Shown here piece by piece: positions 15,915 through 25,624 of a DNA stretch of 64,000 bases. Each line of letters begins with the position of its first letter. Positions within the stretch are counted from its first letter, which is position 1. The stretch covers positions 744,001 through 808,000 of the forward strand of contig CAWDZK010000001.1 of NCBI GenBank assembly GCA_963807005.1, in the 5' to 3' direction. The DNA comes from CAWDZK01 sp963807005. Its GTDB lineage: Bacteria; Actinomycetota; Actinomycetes; JACCUZ01. The position numbers and the translations under genes were made by a program. The notes under the pieces were generated by a model. It saw only the letters and a program-made list of their open reading frames with translations, had not been told where the DNA came from and made no database searches.

Positions 15915-15920
15915 ACCGTA
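15915..15920 (-). promoter_or_regulatory. -10 box for leaderless DUF3052 gene
   Basis: TACGGT on the minus strand, six bases before GTG 15908. Confidence 0.55.
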
Positions 15921-15952
15921 GTCGGACGAAGAGCGTCGCCAGATGTGCGAAC

Positions 15953-15979
15953 GATGACCGGCCGATGACAGACCTGTCA
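15953..15979 (+). promoter_or_regulatory. Direct and inverted repeats upstream of the surface-protein operon
   Basis: GATGAC occurs at 15953-15958 and 15964-15969, an 11-base period typical of OmpR-family binding sites. The second copy overlaps an inverted repeat, TGACA-GACC-TGTCA (15966-15979). The site lies 80-106 bases before the start of the 17-kb operon and is a candidate binding site for a response regulator. I cannot place a convincing -35/-10 pair next to it. Confidence 0.45.
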
Positions 15980-16058
15980 TGGATCGCGCGTTTGCCGGTC
16001 GTTGCCATCACGGTGTGTCCACGCGAGCGGCTCGAGCTCGCCGGGAGGGTGACACACC

Positions 16059-19000
16059 ATGCGTGGACAGCGGGACATCCCTGCGGCAATGAACGCGCGC
16101 CGGAGAGTACGGCTCCTCCCTGGCCGGCGGCGGACGGCCGGACCGGCGTGGCGGGAACCCCTCCCCGTCGCCCGCCGGTCCGGCTCGTCGCCCCGGCACC
16201 ACGCCCCGCGAAGGTTCGGCGCGGTCGCCACCGCCGTGGCGCTCGTCTGCGGCGTCCTCGTCGCCCTGCCGGCACTTCCGGCGCAGGCAGCAACGAGCAC
16301 CCTGAACCTGAACGTCATCAGCGCACGCACCGAGCCGCGCGCGCTGGGCGGCGCCGGCGTCTCCGAGGGCGACGCGGTGGACGCCTTCACGTACCTCATC
16401 AACATCGACAACACCGGGACCACCGAGCAGCGGACCGCGACCGGACCCTGCGCGGCGGAGACGCCCGGCTACCCTGCCGACTGCCACTGGCCCTCGATCG
16501 TCGACGTGGAGCACCCGAGCCCCATCTATCGCCAGGGCGACGAGAGCGACTTCGCGGACGGTGGCATCGACCTGCCGGACGGGCGCTACCTGATCTCGGT
16601 CCTGGCGGACGGCTACAAGATCGACGGGGCGCACTTCACCGTGCCGCTGCCGGGCGACGGCCTGGTCACCGTCGAGCTGCAGCCGAACCCGCTCCCGGAC
16701 TCGACGCTGCGGGCGCAGGTGTTCTCCGACACCCTGCCCACCAACGGCACCCTCGACCAGGGTGAGACCGAGACCGGCCACGTGCAGGGCTTCGTCGGCC
16801 ACCTGAACGACACCCTCGGCGAGGTCAGCACCGACGTCTACGGCAACCCGCTGTGCACCATCTACGAGGGCGAGGACCTGGACTCGCACGTGATCCCGGA
16901 CAGTGCCCTCGACGCCGACAAGCTCCCGGTGGTCAAGACGATCGGCAGCCAGTGCGTCAGCGACAGCACCGGGATGCTGACCATCCCGCACCTGGGCACC
17001 AACCGGTACACGCTGTCGGTCACCCCGCCGGAGGGGCAGACCTGGATCCAGACCACCACTCTCGAGGGGAACCACGACTGGGACTCCTGGATCATGGAGG
17101 GCAGCACCGGCTACGACACCGAGTTCACCGTGGCCGGCGAGAGCGTCCCCCAGCCGATCTTCGGCTTCGCGCCACCCACGAACACACTGTCCGGCGGCAG
17201 CGGGCACATCAAGGGTGTCGTCGTCGGCATCAAGCAGTACACCCCGCCGCGCGGGGGCACCTTCAACTTCTGGTTCGGTTACACCGGCAGCAAGGTCGAC
17301 AAGCCGATCGTCCGGCCGTGGCTGTCCCTCTCCGACCTCCAGGACGGCGACCGAGCCGTCTGGGTCGGACGCGGCGACGCCAACGGCGCGTTCGACATCG
17401 CCGGCGTGCCCGACGGCGACTACATGCTCACCTGGTGGGACGAGCCCCAGAACTACATCATCAGCTCGATCAACGTCACGGTCCGGGGCGGCGAGACGGT
17501 CGACATGGCCCAGCTCCCGCTGAACGACTGGTGGACGACCTACGACGGATACGTCTTCAACGACATCAACCGCAACGGCGTCAAGAACGCGAACGAGCCT
17601 GGGATCCCGAACTACACCATCACCATCAGGCGCCGGGACAACTCGCTGATGGACCGCGGTCAGACCACGGTCACCACGGACAGCTCCGGCTACTACTCGT
17701 TCGAGTCGGCCTACCCGCTCAGCGAGTGGAACGTCATGGAGGCCTACAACGACTCCTTCTACACGACCGGGGTCACCTACCAGGCGGACAACCAGCCGAC
17801 CCCCACGACGGTCAAGGGTGCCGGGGTGGACGTCAGCGTGCTGCCGATCATCGGGCTCGGCGGGCGGATGGACTGGGGTGTGCACGCGTACTCACCGGCC
17901 GGGAACGGGATCGACCCGCGGAACGGCGGCATCGTCGGCACGGTGAGCTACGACACGACCCGCAACGAGCTCGACCCGCAGTACGCCGCCACCGAGGACT
18001 GGCAGCCGGGCGTCGCGGACGTGCCGGTCGAGCTGTTCGCCACCGTCGACTGCGGTACGCACGAGGGCGTTCCCTGCGACGCCAACGAGCTCTTCGAGCT
18101 CGCACCGGACGGCTCCTACGCCAAGGGACAGCTGCTCAACACCTACCTGTCCGAGCACTGGAGCCTGCCGACCGGCTGCACGGCTCGCGACGTGGACGGG
18201 GTACCTCTCGTCCACGGGGTGGACGAGAAGGTCCTCGTGCCCAGCCAGGAGACGGACGGCAAGTGCCTGTCGAGCATCTCCCAGAGCGTGCAGTTCGGCA
18301 CCTACGCCACCGACCAGGGGGGACCTGACGCCAACTTCGGCGCGGCCGTGGACGGCAACTACGGCTTCGGCGACGCCTGCGTCGGAGGGACCGTCAAGGA
18401 CTCCGCAGGCCACCTGCCCTCCGACCCGGACTTCGACTACTCCGACCCGGCCTGTGCCGGCGGCACCTTCGAGCCGCTCGGCTCCGGCGACTACCTGGTC
18501 GCGCTTGCGATCCCCGAGGACGCCAGCGGCAGCCCGATGTACAAGGTGACCGGCGAGGAAGACATCAACATCGGCAACGGCGACCAGATCATCCCGCAGG
18601 TCCCGCCGCCCGCCTGCGCCGGACCGCTGCACACCGTCGACCTCGCCGGCGACGGCACCGACGGCTACGACCCGGTGGTCGGCGACGGCGGTATCACCAA
18701 CGACCTGCCGGTCGGAGTCACGGTGCCGGCCTCGACGCCGATCGACAACGCCACCTTCCTGGACATCGGTGGCTCGCCCTACGAGGGCGCACCGAAGCCG
18801 ACCTGCGAGACGAAGCTGGTGCGGGTCAACAACGGCAAGTCGATCGTGCCGATCTTCAACGTGTTCACCGATGTGCCGATCCCGTCCCGGCTGCGCGGAC
18901 TGATCGTCGACGACATCAACTTCTCCGCCGACCCGCGCTCGACCCTGTTCGGCGAGAAGATGGGTGTCCCGTTCGCCCCGGTCGGCATCTACGACTTCAC

Positions 19001-22000
19001 CAACAGGCTCGTCACCACCGTCGAGTCGGACTACAACGGCACCTACGACGTGCTGCTCCCGTCGACCAACCACATCAGCTGCCCGACGCCGTCGGGTGTC
19101 TGCGCGAACATGTACCGGTTCGTCGGCAACGACCCAGGCGCACCTGGGCGACTCAACCCGAACTACAACCCGCGCTACCGCACGATCGCGACCGAGTTCG
19201 AGGCGCTGCCCGGCCTCAACATCCCGACCGACCTCGCTCCCACCCAGGTGGGCGTCTCCGTCGCGTCCCCGACCACCGGGGTCAGCACTCCGGTCACCTG
19301 CCCTGTCGATGAGACGACACCTCAGCTGATGGCCGTGAGCCGGCCCTACGTGAACGGCACGGGTTCCTTCACCATCCAGGGAACCGGCTTCGGCGCCAGC
19401 AAGGGCGCCGGCAAGGTGACCCTCGACGGCACCATCGTGCTGCAGACCAACGGCACGTGGAACGACACCACGATCGCCGTCACGGTGCCTGCCGGCACGC
19501 CGACCGGCCCGCACCAGCTCGAGGTCACTGCCGACAACGGGCAGGTGACGACCAACGGGCTCACCTTCCACGTGATCGGAACGGGCTACGGGCCGACGGT
19601 CCGTGAGGTCGGCCCAGGGCGCACCTACGCCACGATCCAGGCGGCGCTCGACGTCGCCATGAACAGTCCGGCCGACGACCTGGTCGTGGTGTACCCCGCC
19701 AATGCCAACTCCGGCAACCCGCGCGGTGCCTACTACGAGAACCTGATCATGGCGTCGCCGGTCAAGCTGCAGGGGGTTGGCCCGGGAGGCTTCCAGGGCT
19801 CGCAGTTCGTGCCCGGCTCCATCATCGACGCCAGCGCGTTCGGCGGCGACAACCAGATCGTCACCGACTGGTACACCAAGGTCGGCGGCCTGACCTGGGA
19901 CGGCAACCAGGCCGTGAGCGACGGCGAGGCCGTCTACGTCCTCGCGTCGGCGAACGCCACCAACACCGCGGGCCGGGCTCGTCAGTTCACCAGCGGCTAC
20001 AAGGCCGGCATCGACGGGTTCGACCTCCGCGGCGGCATCCAGCAGGGCTTCCCCGGCAACATCAACAGCCTCAACGGTGCGCCGACCGGCCTGCCACCGA
20101 ACATCACCACCCAGGGTGGCGCGGTCTTCGTCAACGCCTACGCCCGCTACCTGCAGATCACCAACAACGTGGTGCAGAACAACGGCAGCGGCTACGGCGC
20201 GATCCGGGTCGGCACGCCTGACCTGGCCGCACCGGACACCAGCCAGCACAACGAGGGCATCCGGATCGCCGACAACCGCATCCTCGCGAATGCGGGCACC
20301 AACCTGGCCGGCGGCATCGGGCTCTACGCCGGCGCGGACGACTACGAGGTCGCGCGCAACGACATCTGCGGCAACTTCTCGCTCGAGTACGGCGGCGGGA
20401 TGAGCGTCTACGGTCGCAGCCCGAACGGGAAGATCCACCACAACCGCATCTACTTCAACTCGTCGAACGACGAGGGCGGCGGCATCATGATCGCCGGCGC
20501 CCTGCCGAGCGACCGCGACACCCTCTCCGCCGGCTCAGGTCCGGTCGACATCTACGCCAACCAGATCCAGGCCAACATCGCCAACGACGACGGCGGCGGC
20601 ATCCGGTTCCTGATGGCCGGCGGCTCCGGTGGCACCGACGTCATGAACGTCTACAACAACATGATCGTGAACAACGTCTCGACCCACGAGGGCGGCGGCG
20701 TCAGCCTCAACGACGCGCCGAACGTCCGGGTCTTCAACAACACGATCATGAAGAACCTGACAACGGCCACGGCGGTGACCTCGAACGGTCAGCCGGCACC
20801 TGCCGGGCTGTCGACCTCGGAGAACAGCCGCCAGCTCCAGGCCACGCTGCCCTCCGGCTCACCGGTGTTCAGCAACCCGACCCTGTTCAACAACATCTTC
20901 TGGGACAACCGGGCGGGGAGCCGGGCGGGCACGACGGTGACCGGTATCGGTCTCACCGGTGACGCCACTCCGGTCAACCGCTGGGACCTGGGCCTGTTCG
21001 AGGCTCCCGGGTCACTGTCGCCGAAGAACTCCGTGGTCCAGCAGGACCCCAGCGTCCACCCGTACACGACCGACCCGAGCAACAGCTCGGCCGACCCGGA
21101 CGTGGTCGCGCCCTACAACGTCTCGGTCTCGTTCGTCACCTGGCGCCAGAACCCGGCCTTCGTCGACGCCACCCTCGTGACGGTCGAGGTTCCCCCGAAC
21201 CTGCTGGGCAACTACCACCTAGTCGGCTGCCCGGCCTCGCCGGCATGCAACCTCGGCGCCGCCAGCCTGGGTGGGGTCAGTGCTCCCGCGACCGACATCG
21301 ACGACCAGGCACGTCCGGCTCTCGGCGGGTTCGACGCCGGCGCGGACGAGTTCGCCGCTGCGGCCCCGCCGCCTCCGCCACCGTCGGGCTCCGACCTGTA
21401 CTTCTCGACCTCGGGCAACGTGAACCCGCCGGGTGTCAGCGGTACCGCAGACGACGCCGACATCTACCGCTGGAACGGCAGCGCGTTCAACCGCGAGATC
21501 GACTTCACGGCGGCGCCGTACAACCTGCCGACGACCGCCGATGTGGACGGGTTCTCCCGGGTCGACGCCACCCACTTCTACCTGTCCTTCACCAACAACG
21601 TCAGCCTGCCCGGCTTCGGCACCGTCGCGGACGAGGACGTCGTGTACTGGGACAACGGTTCCTGGCGGATGTTCTTCGACGGAAGTGCACGCGGGCTCTT
21701 CGGGGTGGATCTCGGTGCCATCAGCGTCGCCGGCGACACGTTGTACTTCTCGACCAACAACACGGTGGTGCCCCCGGGCGCAGGCGGCTCCGGCGACAAC
21801 GCCGACGTCTACCGCTGGAACGGCGGCAGCTCGTACACCCGGATGGTCGACGTCAGCCAGGCGCCGTACAGCCTGCCGAACTCCGGCTCGTCCACCGGCA
21901 CGACGAACCCGAACGTCGACGGGCTGATCTGGCGGGGAAGCTCTGACTTCTACCTGTCGTTCAGCAACACCACCACCAACATGCCCGGCGGGCTGGGCGC

Positions 22001-22859
22001 GGTGCAGGACGAGGACGTCGTGCACTGGACCGGCAGCTGGTCGGTGTTCTTCGACGGGACCGCACACGGCCTGACCGACAGCAGCCAGGACCTCGACGCC
22101 ATCTGCTTCGCCTCAGGAGCCTCGGCTCTCCCGCCCGCGCCGCCCGTGCCGCCCGCTCCGCCGCTGGAGTTCTCCACGCTGGGCAACCTGAACCCGCCCG
22201 GTGTCTCCGGTACTGCTGACGACGCCGACATCTACCGGTGGAACGGGTCGGCGTACAGCCGGGCGATCGACGTCTCGGCGACGCCGTACAACCTGCCGCT
22301 CGGGGCGAACGTCGACGGCTTCGACCGGGTCAGCCCGACCCAGTTCTACCTGTCCTTCAGCAACACCAGCACCACGGTGCAGGGGCTGGGTGCGGTGCAG
22401 GACGAGGACGTCATCTTCTGGAACGGCAGCGGCTGGTCGCTGTACTTCGACGGCACGGCGCACGGGTTGACCAGCGACAACGAGGACATCGACGCGATCA
22501 GCGTGGTGGGCTCGACGCTGTACTTCTCCACGGTGGGCAACACCAACCCGCCCGGGGTGGGGGGCACGGCCGACGACGCGGACATCTACAGCTGGAACGG
22601 CAGCTCCTATGCGCGGGTCTGGGACGCCTCCGCCAACGGACTCCCCTACGGGGCGAACGTCGACGGGTACGTCCGGGTCGACGCGACCCACTTCTACCTG
22701 TCCTTCAGCGCCTCGACCACCACGGTGCCCGGGCTCGGGGCGGTAGAGGACGAAGACGTCGTCTACAACAACGCCGGCACCTGGTCGGTGTACTTCGACG
22801 GGACCTCGCACGGACTGATCGCAAGCAACCTCGACGTGGACGCCTTCGATGTCCCGTGA
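16059..22859 (+). CDS. Giant secreted surface protein: SdrD-type B domains, TIG domain, beta-helix, C-terminal repeats
   Basis: 2266 residues. A long basic n-region and hydrophobic core end at ALPAQA-ATS near residue 78, a signal peptide. About residues 80-1080 are beta-sandwich carboxypeptidase-regulatory/SdrD-B-like units (for example GYVFNDINRNGVKNANEPGI near 500). An IPT/TIG domain follows (about 1092-1174), then a pectate-lyase-like right-handed beta-helix (about 1183-1757) rich in NN and GGG turns, and four Asp-rich repeats (about 1780-2266). It is probably an adhesin or matrix scaffold; no sortase motif or C-terminal membrane helix is present. ATG 16059 has GGGAGGGTGA upstream. First gene of a seven-gene operon with copper proteins. 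It could also be a polysaccharide-active enzyme, but I see no catalytic signature. Confidence 0.85.
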   Translation: MRGQRDIPAAMNARRRVRLLPGRRRTAGPAWREPLPVARRSGSSPRHHAPRRFGAVATAVALVCGVLVALPALPAQAATSTLNLNVISARTEPRALGGAGVSEGDAVDAFTYLINIDNTGTTEQRTATGPCAAETPGYPADCHWPSIVDVEHPSPIYRQGDESDFADGGIDLPDGRYLISVLADGYKIDGAHFTVPLPGDGLVTVELQPNPLPDSTLRAQVFSDTLPTNGTLDQGETETGHVQGFVGHLNDTLGEVSTDVYGNPLCTIYEGEDLDSHVIPDSALDADKLPVVKTIGSQCVSDSTGMLTIPHLGTNRYTLSVTPPEGQTWIQTTTLEGNHDWDSWIMEGSTGYDTEFTVAGESVPQPIFGFAPPTNTLSGGSGHIKGVVVGIKQYTPPRGGTFNFWFGYTGSKVDKPIVRPWLSLSDLQDGDRAVWVGRGDANGAFDIAGVPDGDYMLTWWDEPQNYIISSINVTVRGGETVDMAQLPLNDWWTTYDGYVFNDINRNGVKNANEPGIPNYTITIRRRDNSLMDRGQTTVTTDSSGYYSFESAYPLSEWNVMEAYNDSFYTTGVTYQADNQPTPTTVKGAGVDVSVLPIIGLGGRMDWGVHAYSPAGNGIDPRNGGIVGTVSYDTTRNELDPQYAATEDWQPGVADVPVELFATVDCGTHEGVPCDANELFELAPDGSYAKGQLLNTYLSEHWSLPTGCTARDVDGVPLVHGVDEKVLVPSQETDGKCLSSISQSVQFGTYATDQGGPDANFGAAVDGNYGFGDACVGGTVKDSAGHLPSDPDFDYSDPACAGGTFEPLGSGDYLVALAIPEDASGSPMYKVTGEEDINIGNGDQIIPQVPPPACAGPLHTVDLAGDGTDGYDPVVGDGGITNDLPVGVTVPASTPIDNATFLDIGGSPYEGAPKPTCETKLVRVNNGKSIVPIFNVFTDVPIPSRLRGLIVDDINFSADPRSTLFGEKMGVPFAPVGIYDFTNRLVTTVESDYNGTYDVLLPSTNHISCPTPSGVCANMYRFVGNDPGAPGRLNPNYNPRYRTIATEFEALPGLNIPTDLAPTQVGVSVASPTTGVSTPVTCPVDETTPQLMAVSRPYVNGTGSFTIQGTGFGASKGAGKVTLDGTIVLQTNGTWNDTTIAVTVPAGTPTGPHQLEVTADNGQVTTNGLTFHVIGTGYGPTVREVGPGRTYATIQAALDVAMNSPADDLVVVYPANANSGNPRGAYYENLIMASPVKLQGVGPGGFQGSQFVPGSIIDASAFGGDNQIVTDWYTKVGGLTWDGNQAVSDGEAVYVLASANATNTAGRARQFTSGYKAGIDGFDLRGGIQQGFPGNINSLNGAPTGLPPNITTQGGAVFVNAYARYLQITNNVVQNNGSGYGAIRVGTPDLAAPDTSQHNEGIRIADNRILANAGTNLAGGIGLYAGADDYEVARNDICGNFSLEYGGGMSVYGRSPNGKIHHNRIYFNSSNDEGGGIMIAGALPSDRDTLSAGSGPVDIYANQIQANIANDDGGGIRFLMAGGSGGTDVMNVYNNMIVNNVSTHEGGGVSLNDAPNVRVFNNTIMKNLTTATAVTSNGQPAPAGLSTSENSRQLQATLPSGSPVFSNPTLFNNIFWDNRAGSRAGTTVTGIGLTGDATPVNRWDLGLFEAPGSLSPKNSVVQQDPSVHPYTTDPSNSSADPDVVAPYNVSVSFVTWRQNPAFVDATLVTVEVPPNLLGNYHLVGCPASPACNLGAASLGGVSAPATDIDDQARPALGGFDAGADEFAAAAPPPPPPSGSDLYFSTSGNVNPPGVSGTADDADIYRWNGSAFNREIDFTAAPYNLPTTADVDGFSRVDATHFYLSFTNNVSLPGFGTVADEDVVYWDNGSWRMFFDGSARGLFGVDLGAISVAGDTLYFSTNNTVVPPGAGGSGDNADVYRWNGGSSYTRMVDVSQAPYSLPNSGSSTGTTNPNVDGLIWRGSSDFYLSFSNTTTNMPGGLGAVQDEDVVHWTGSWSVFFDGTAHGLTDSSQDLDAICFASGASALPPAPPVPPAPPLEFSTLGNLNPPGVSGTADDADIYRWNGSAYSRAIDVSATPYNLPLGANVDGFDRVSPTQFYLSFSNTSTTVQGLGAVQDEDVIFWNGSGWSLYFDGTAHGLTSDNEDIDAISVVGSTLYFSTVGNTNPPGVGGTADDADIYSWNGSSYARVWDASANGLPYGANVDGYVRVDATHFYLSFSASTTTVPGLGAVEDEDVVYNNAGTWSVYFDGTSHGLIASNLDVDAFDVP
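21393..22122 (+). repeat. First pair of Asp-rich YFDG repeats in the surface protein
   Basis: Two diverged units (LYFSTSGNVNPPGVSG... and LYFSTNNTVVPPGAGG...) each ending in an MFFDG/VFFDG motif. They are related to, but more distant than, the terminal 231-codon module shared with two other proteins of the operon. A Pro-rich linker separates them from that module. Confidence 0.8.
22164..22856 (+). repeat. 231-codon C-terminal module, copy 1 (surface protein)
   Basis: Exactly 693 bases. Two tandem units of about 115 residues: ADDADIYRWNGSAYSR, ANVDGFDRV, FYLSFSNTSTTV, VQDEDVIFWNG, YFDGTAHGL, then the same series again ending DVDAFDVP. It has near-identical partners at 27926-28618 and 32763-33455. 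Confidence 0.9.
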
Positions 22860-22899
22860 CCCCGGCCGATGCGGCCCACCGAAGGGATCTGGTGACGCC

Positions 22900-24261
22900 A
22901 TGAGCCACCAAGCGAACGGCCCTGGGCACAGCGCCTCGGGCGATGACGGCACGACGCCGACCGCCCGGCTCAACCGGCGACGTTTCCTCCAGCTGACCAG
23001 CGGCGCCGTGGCCGCAACGAGCCTGCCCTGGGCCGGGAGGCTGCTCCTTCCGCAGGCCGCCTTCGCCGCGGGCGGACCGGACCTGTACCTCGGCGGGACG
23101 GACGGGTGGATGTACCTGCCTCGGACGCCCGGCATCCCGCCGTTCCACCCGGACAACCTCGCACCCGACCCGTTCACCACCTACATCTTCGGCTTCCGCA
23201 ACCTCACCGGCCTCGCCCCGGAGCTGCGGCACAACCAGAAGAACAAGGCGCAGCACTCCGCGCCGATGTTCTGGGTCAAGCAGTTCGATCCCGCGGCACC
23301 GGTTGACTTCACCGTCACGCTGACGAACCTGGGTCTCGCGCTGCGGCCTGACCTGTTCGACGCACACACCGTGCACTGGCACGGCTTCCGCAACGTGATC
23401 CCGTTCTACGACGGCGAGCCCAGCGGGTCCGTCTCCGTGCCGAGCGGCCGCGAGTTCACCTACGTCTACCGGCCGCGCGATCCCGGCACCTACATGTACC
23501 ACTGCCACGTCGAGGACGTGGAGCACGTGCACATGGGCATGACCGGGCTGGTGTTCGTCCGGCCGCTCCAGGACGGCCAGGACATCGGCGGCTTCACCAA
23601 GTTCCTGTACAACGACGGAGACGGTTCGACCGGCTTCGACCGTGAGTTCGCGATGTTCCTCTCCGAGGTGTGGGCCGAGTCGCACTGGGCCGATGCGCAC
23701 ATCCAGCTGCCGGAGTGGAGCGACTACCGGGCTGACTTCAGCCTGCTGAACGGCCGGGTCTACCCGGACACCATCGCCCCCAACGGCTCGATCGACCCGT
23801 TCAACCCGGTGCGGGACGCCACCGGCGACCTGATCGCCCCGGCCGACCACCCGGAGCTGAAGTACCAGCCGCACTCATCGCTGGTGAACTGCAACGCAGG
23901 CGACAGGGTGGCCATGCGGTTCGCCAATCTCGGCTTCCGTGAGCAGGCGATGACCCTGGCCGGCATCCGGATGCGCGTGGTGGGCCGGGACGCGACCCCG
24001 ATGCGCGGTCGCGACGGCACCGACACGTCCTACGAGACCGAGACGCTCAACATCGGACCGGGCGAGGCCTATGACGTCGTGTTCACGGCGCCGTCCCACC
24101 AAGGCCCCGGCGCCTACGACACCTACATGCTCTACAACCGCAACTACCTCCGGTCGAACAACCTCGCACCGGGAGGCTTCGGCGGCCAGGCCACCGAGAT
24201 CCGTGTGTACCCGCCGGGCACGGTGGCACCGCAGGCATATCCCAACGACTGGGGGATCTGA
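22900..24261 (+). CDS. Tat-exported multicopper-oxidase-like protein A (type 1 copper plus two His-x-His motifs)
   Basis: 453 residues. A twin-arginine signal peptide (NRRRFLQLTSG, cleavage near AFA-AGG at 57). The first cupredoxin domain carries HTVHWHG (H156, H159, H161) and YHCHVEDVEHVHMGM (H201, C202, H203, H209/H211, M214): a type 1 copper site and two His-x-His pairs. In the second domain the place of the usual HPxHLHG is taken by EQAMTLAGIRMRVVGRD, so it contributes no ligands. Alone it can hold type 1 copper and half a trinuclear centre. ATG 22900 is preferred (GGTGA just upstream); the frame also opens at 22849. It follows the surface-protein gene by 40 bases and precedes protein B by 5, suggesting the two assemble. 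Confidence 0.85.
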   Translation: MSHQANGPGHSASGDDGTTPTARLNRRRFLQLTSGAVAATSLPWAGRLLLPQAAFAAGGPDLYLGGTDGWMYLPRTPGIPPFHPDNLAPDPFTTYIFGFRNLTGLAPELRHNQKNKAQHSAPMFWVKQFDPAAPVDFTVTLTNLGLALRPDLFDAHTVHWHGFRNVIPFYDGEPSGSVSVPSGREFTYVYRPRDPGTYMYHCHVEDVEHVHMGMTGLVFVRPLQDGQDIGGFTKFLYNDGDGSTGFDREFAMFLSEVWAESHWADAHIQLPEWSDYRADFSLLNGRVYPDTIAPNGSIDPFNPVRDATGDLIAPADHPELKYQPHSSLVNCNAGDRVAMRFANLGFREQAMTLAGIRMRVVGRDATPMRGRDGTDTSYETETLNIGPGEAYDVVFTAPSHQGPGAYDTYMLYNRNYLRSNNLAPGGFGGQATEIRVYPPGTVAPQAYPNDWGI

Positions 24262-24266
24262 GCGCC

Positions 24267-25604
24267 ATGACAAGAGGTAGTGCAGTCATGTCCGAGAAGT
24301 CCCGCGCGCGGTCCCCGCGCCGACACGCCCTTCTGGTCGTCCTCCTGACGATGCTCTCGGTGACCGCGGCGACGCTCTCGACCGGGACGCCGGCCACCGC
24401 CGACCCACGTCCCAAGGTGGGCATCGTGTGCACGACCGGGACCGGAGGGACGGCCGACCACCCGATCTTCAACCTGACCACCAAGACCGGCTACATCAGC
24501 CTCCCGGACGGCAACACCGCCTTCATGTGGGGCTACTCGAACGGGTTCGACGCGTTCCAGCACCCCGGCCCGGTGCTGTGCGTCAACCAGGGCGACACGG
24601 TAACGGTGATCCTGCACAACACGCTGCCCGAGGCCACCTCGATCGTCTTCCCCGGTCAGACGGGCGTGACGGCGGACGGCGTACCGGCGCAGGCCCGGGT
24701 CAGCGGCGGCACCGTGACCTCGCTGGCGGACACGGCGGCCGCCGACCACGGAACCATCACCTACAGCTTCGTCGCCGACCACCCGGGGACCTTCCTCTAC
24801 GAGTCGGGCACGGCGCCGGAGAAGCAGGTGCGGATGGGGCTGTTCGGGGCTCTCATCGTGCGGCCGGGCATGGGCGCCGACTACGCGTACAACCGCGTCG
24901 ACAGCAAGTTCACGCCCGACGAGGAGTTCATGGTGCTCCTGTCGGAGATCGACCCCTACCAGCACCAGGCGGTCGAGCAGGGCAAGAACTTCAACATCAA
25001 CAACTACCACCCGCGCTACTGGCTCATCAACGGGCGCGGCTTCCCGGACAGCATCGCCGACAACGACGCGTCCTGGCTGCCCAGCCAGCCCTACGGCGCG
25101 CTGGCCCAGATCTACCCGTTCGACGACACCGACCACCCGCTCCCGGGGATGGCGCGGTACCTCAACGTCGGGACCGAGGACTACCCGTTCCACCCGCACG
25201 GCAACAACGGCCTGGTCATCGGCCGGGACGGCCGGCCACTCGAGGGGCCGAGCGGTCAGGACCTGTCGTTCGAGAAGTTCGACATCAACATCGGCCCGGG
25301 GCAGACCTGGGACGTCATCTTCAAGTGGTACGACGCCGAGGGATACAACCCGACCACCAAGCCGGTGCCCTCGACCGTTCCCAACCTGGCCAACTCGGTG
25401 ATCGGTGTCTTCTACAGCGGCAGCCCCTACCTCGGGACGAGGGAGACGTTGCCGCCGGGGACGCAGACCCTCAACCAGTGCGGCGAGTACTACATCATCT
25501 CGCACAACCACGCGCTGTTCCAGATCACCTCGTGGGGCGCCAACATGACCGGCCCCATCACCTACATGCGGATCGACCCGCCCAAGCCCAACGACTGCGG
25601 TTGA
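24267..25604 (+). CDS. Multicopper-oxidase-like protein B (supplies two further His-x-His motifs, no type 1 cysteine)
   Basis: 445 residues with a Sec-type signal peptide (ALLVVLLTMLSVTAATLS; mature from about residue 46). The first cupredoxin domain (about 75-200) has lost its ligands: FLYESGTAPEKQVRMGLFGALIV keeps the fold but not the His-x-His. Later domains carry YPFHPHGNN (H309, H311) followed by LVIGRDG, and IISHNHALFQITSWG (H413, H415) where a canonical oxidase has His-Cys-His: the cysteine is Asn414. B therefore has two His-x-His pairs but no type 1 site, the complement of protein A. C405 and C444 could form a disulfide. Start ATG 24267; ATG 24288 is an alternative with AAGAGG upstream. 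Confidence 0.85.
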   Translation: MTRGSAVMSEKSRARSPRRHALLVVLLTMLSVTAATLSTGTPATADPRPKVGIVCTTGTGGTADHPIFNLTTKTGYISLPDGNTAFMWGYSNGFDAFQHPGPVLCVNQGDTVTVILHNTLPEATSIVFPGQTGVTADGVPAQARVSGGTVTSLADTAAADHGTITYSFVADHPGTFLYESGTAPEKQVRMGLFGALIVRPGMGADYAYNRVDSKFTPDEEFMVLLSEIDPYQHQAVEQGKNFNINNYHPRYWLINGRGFPDSIADNDASWLPSQPYGALAQIYPFDDTDHPLPGMARYLNVGTEDYPFHPHGNNGLVIGRDGRPLEGPSGQDLSFEKFDINIGPGQTWDVIFKWYDAEGYNPTTKPVPSTVPNLANSVIGVFYSGSPYLGTRETLPPGTQTLNQCGEYYIISHNHALFQITSWGANMTGPITYMRIDPPKPNDCG

Positions 25605-25624
25605 CGAGAGAGGGCGGGAGAACC

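Noticed and set aside
16008..17885. Long minus-strand ORF of 625 codons (and a second, 17892-20441, of 849 codons) antisense to the giant surface protein
   Set aside because: Composition is typical of the third-position GC shadow of a strong gene on the other strand; no family resemblance, no ribosome binding site, and the plus-strand protein has clear domains.
22900..24261. Copper nitrite reductase (NirK) for protein A
   Set aside because: The type 1 site lies in the first domain as in NirK, but HWHG and HCH(V)ED motifs are of the multicopper oxidase type and the adjacent gene supplies further His-x-His motifs; no nitrite-reduction genes adjoin.
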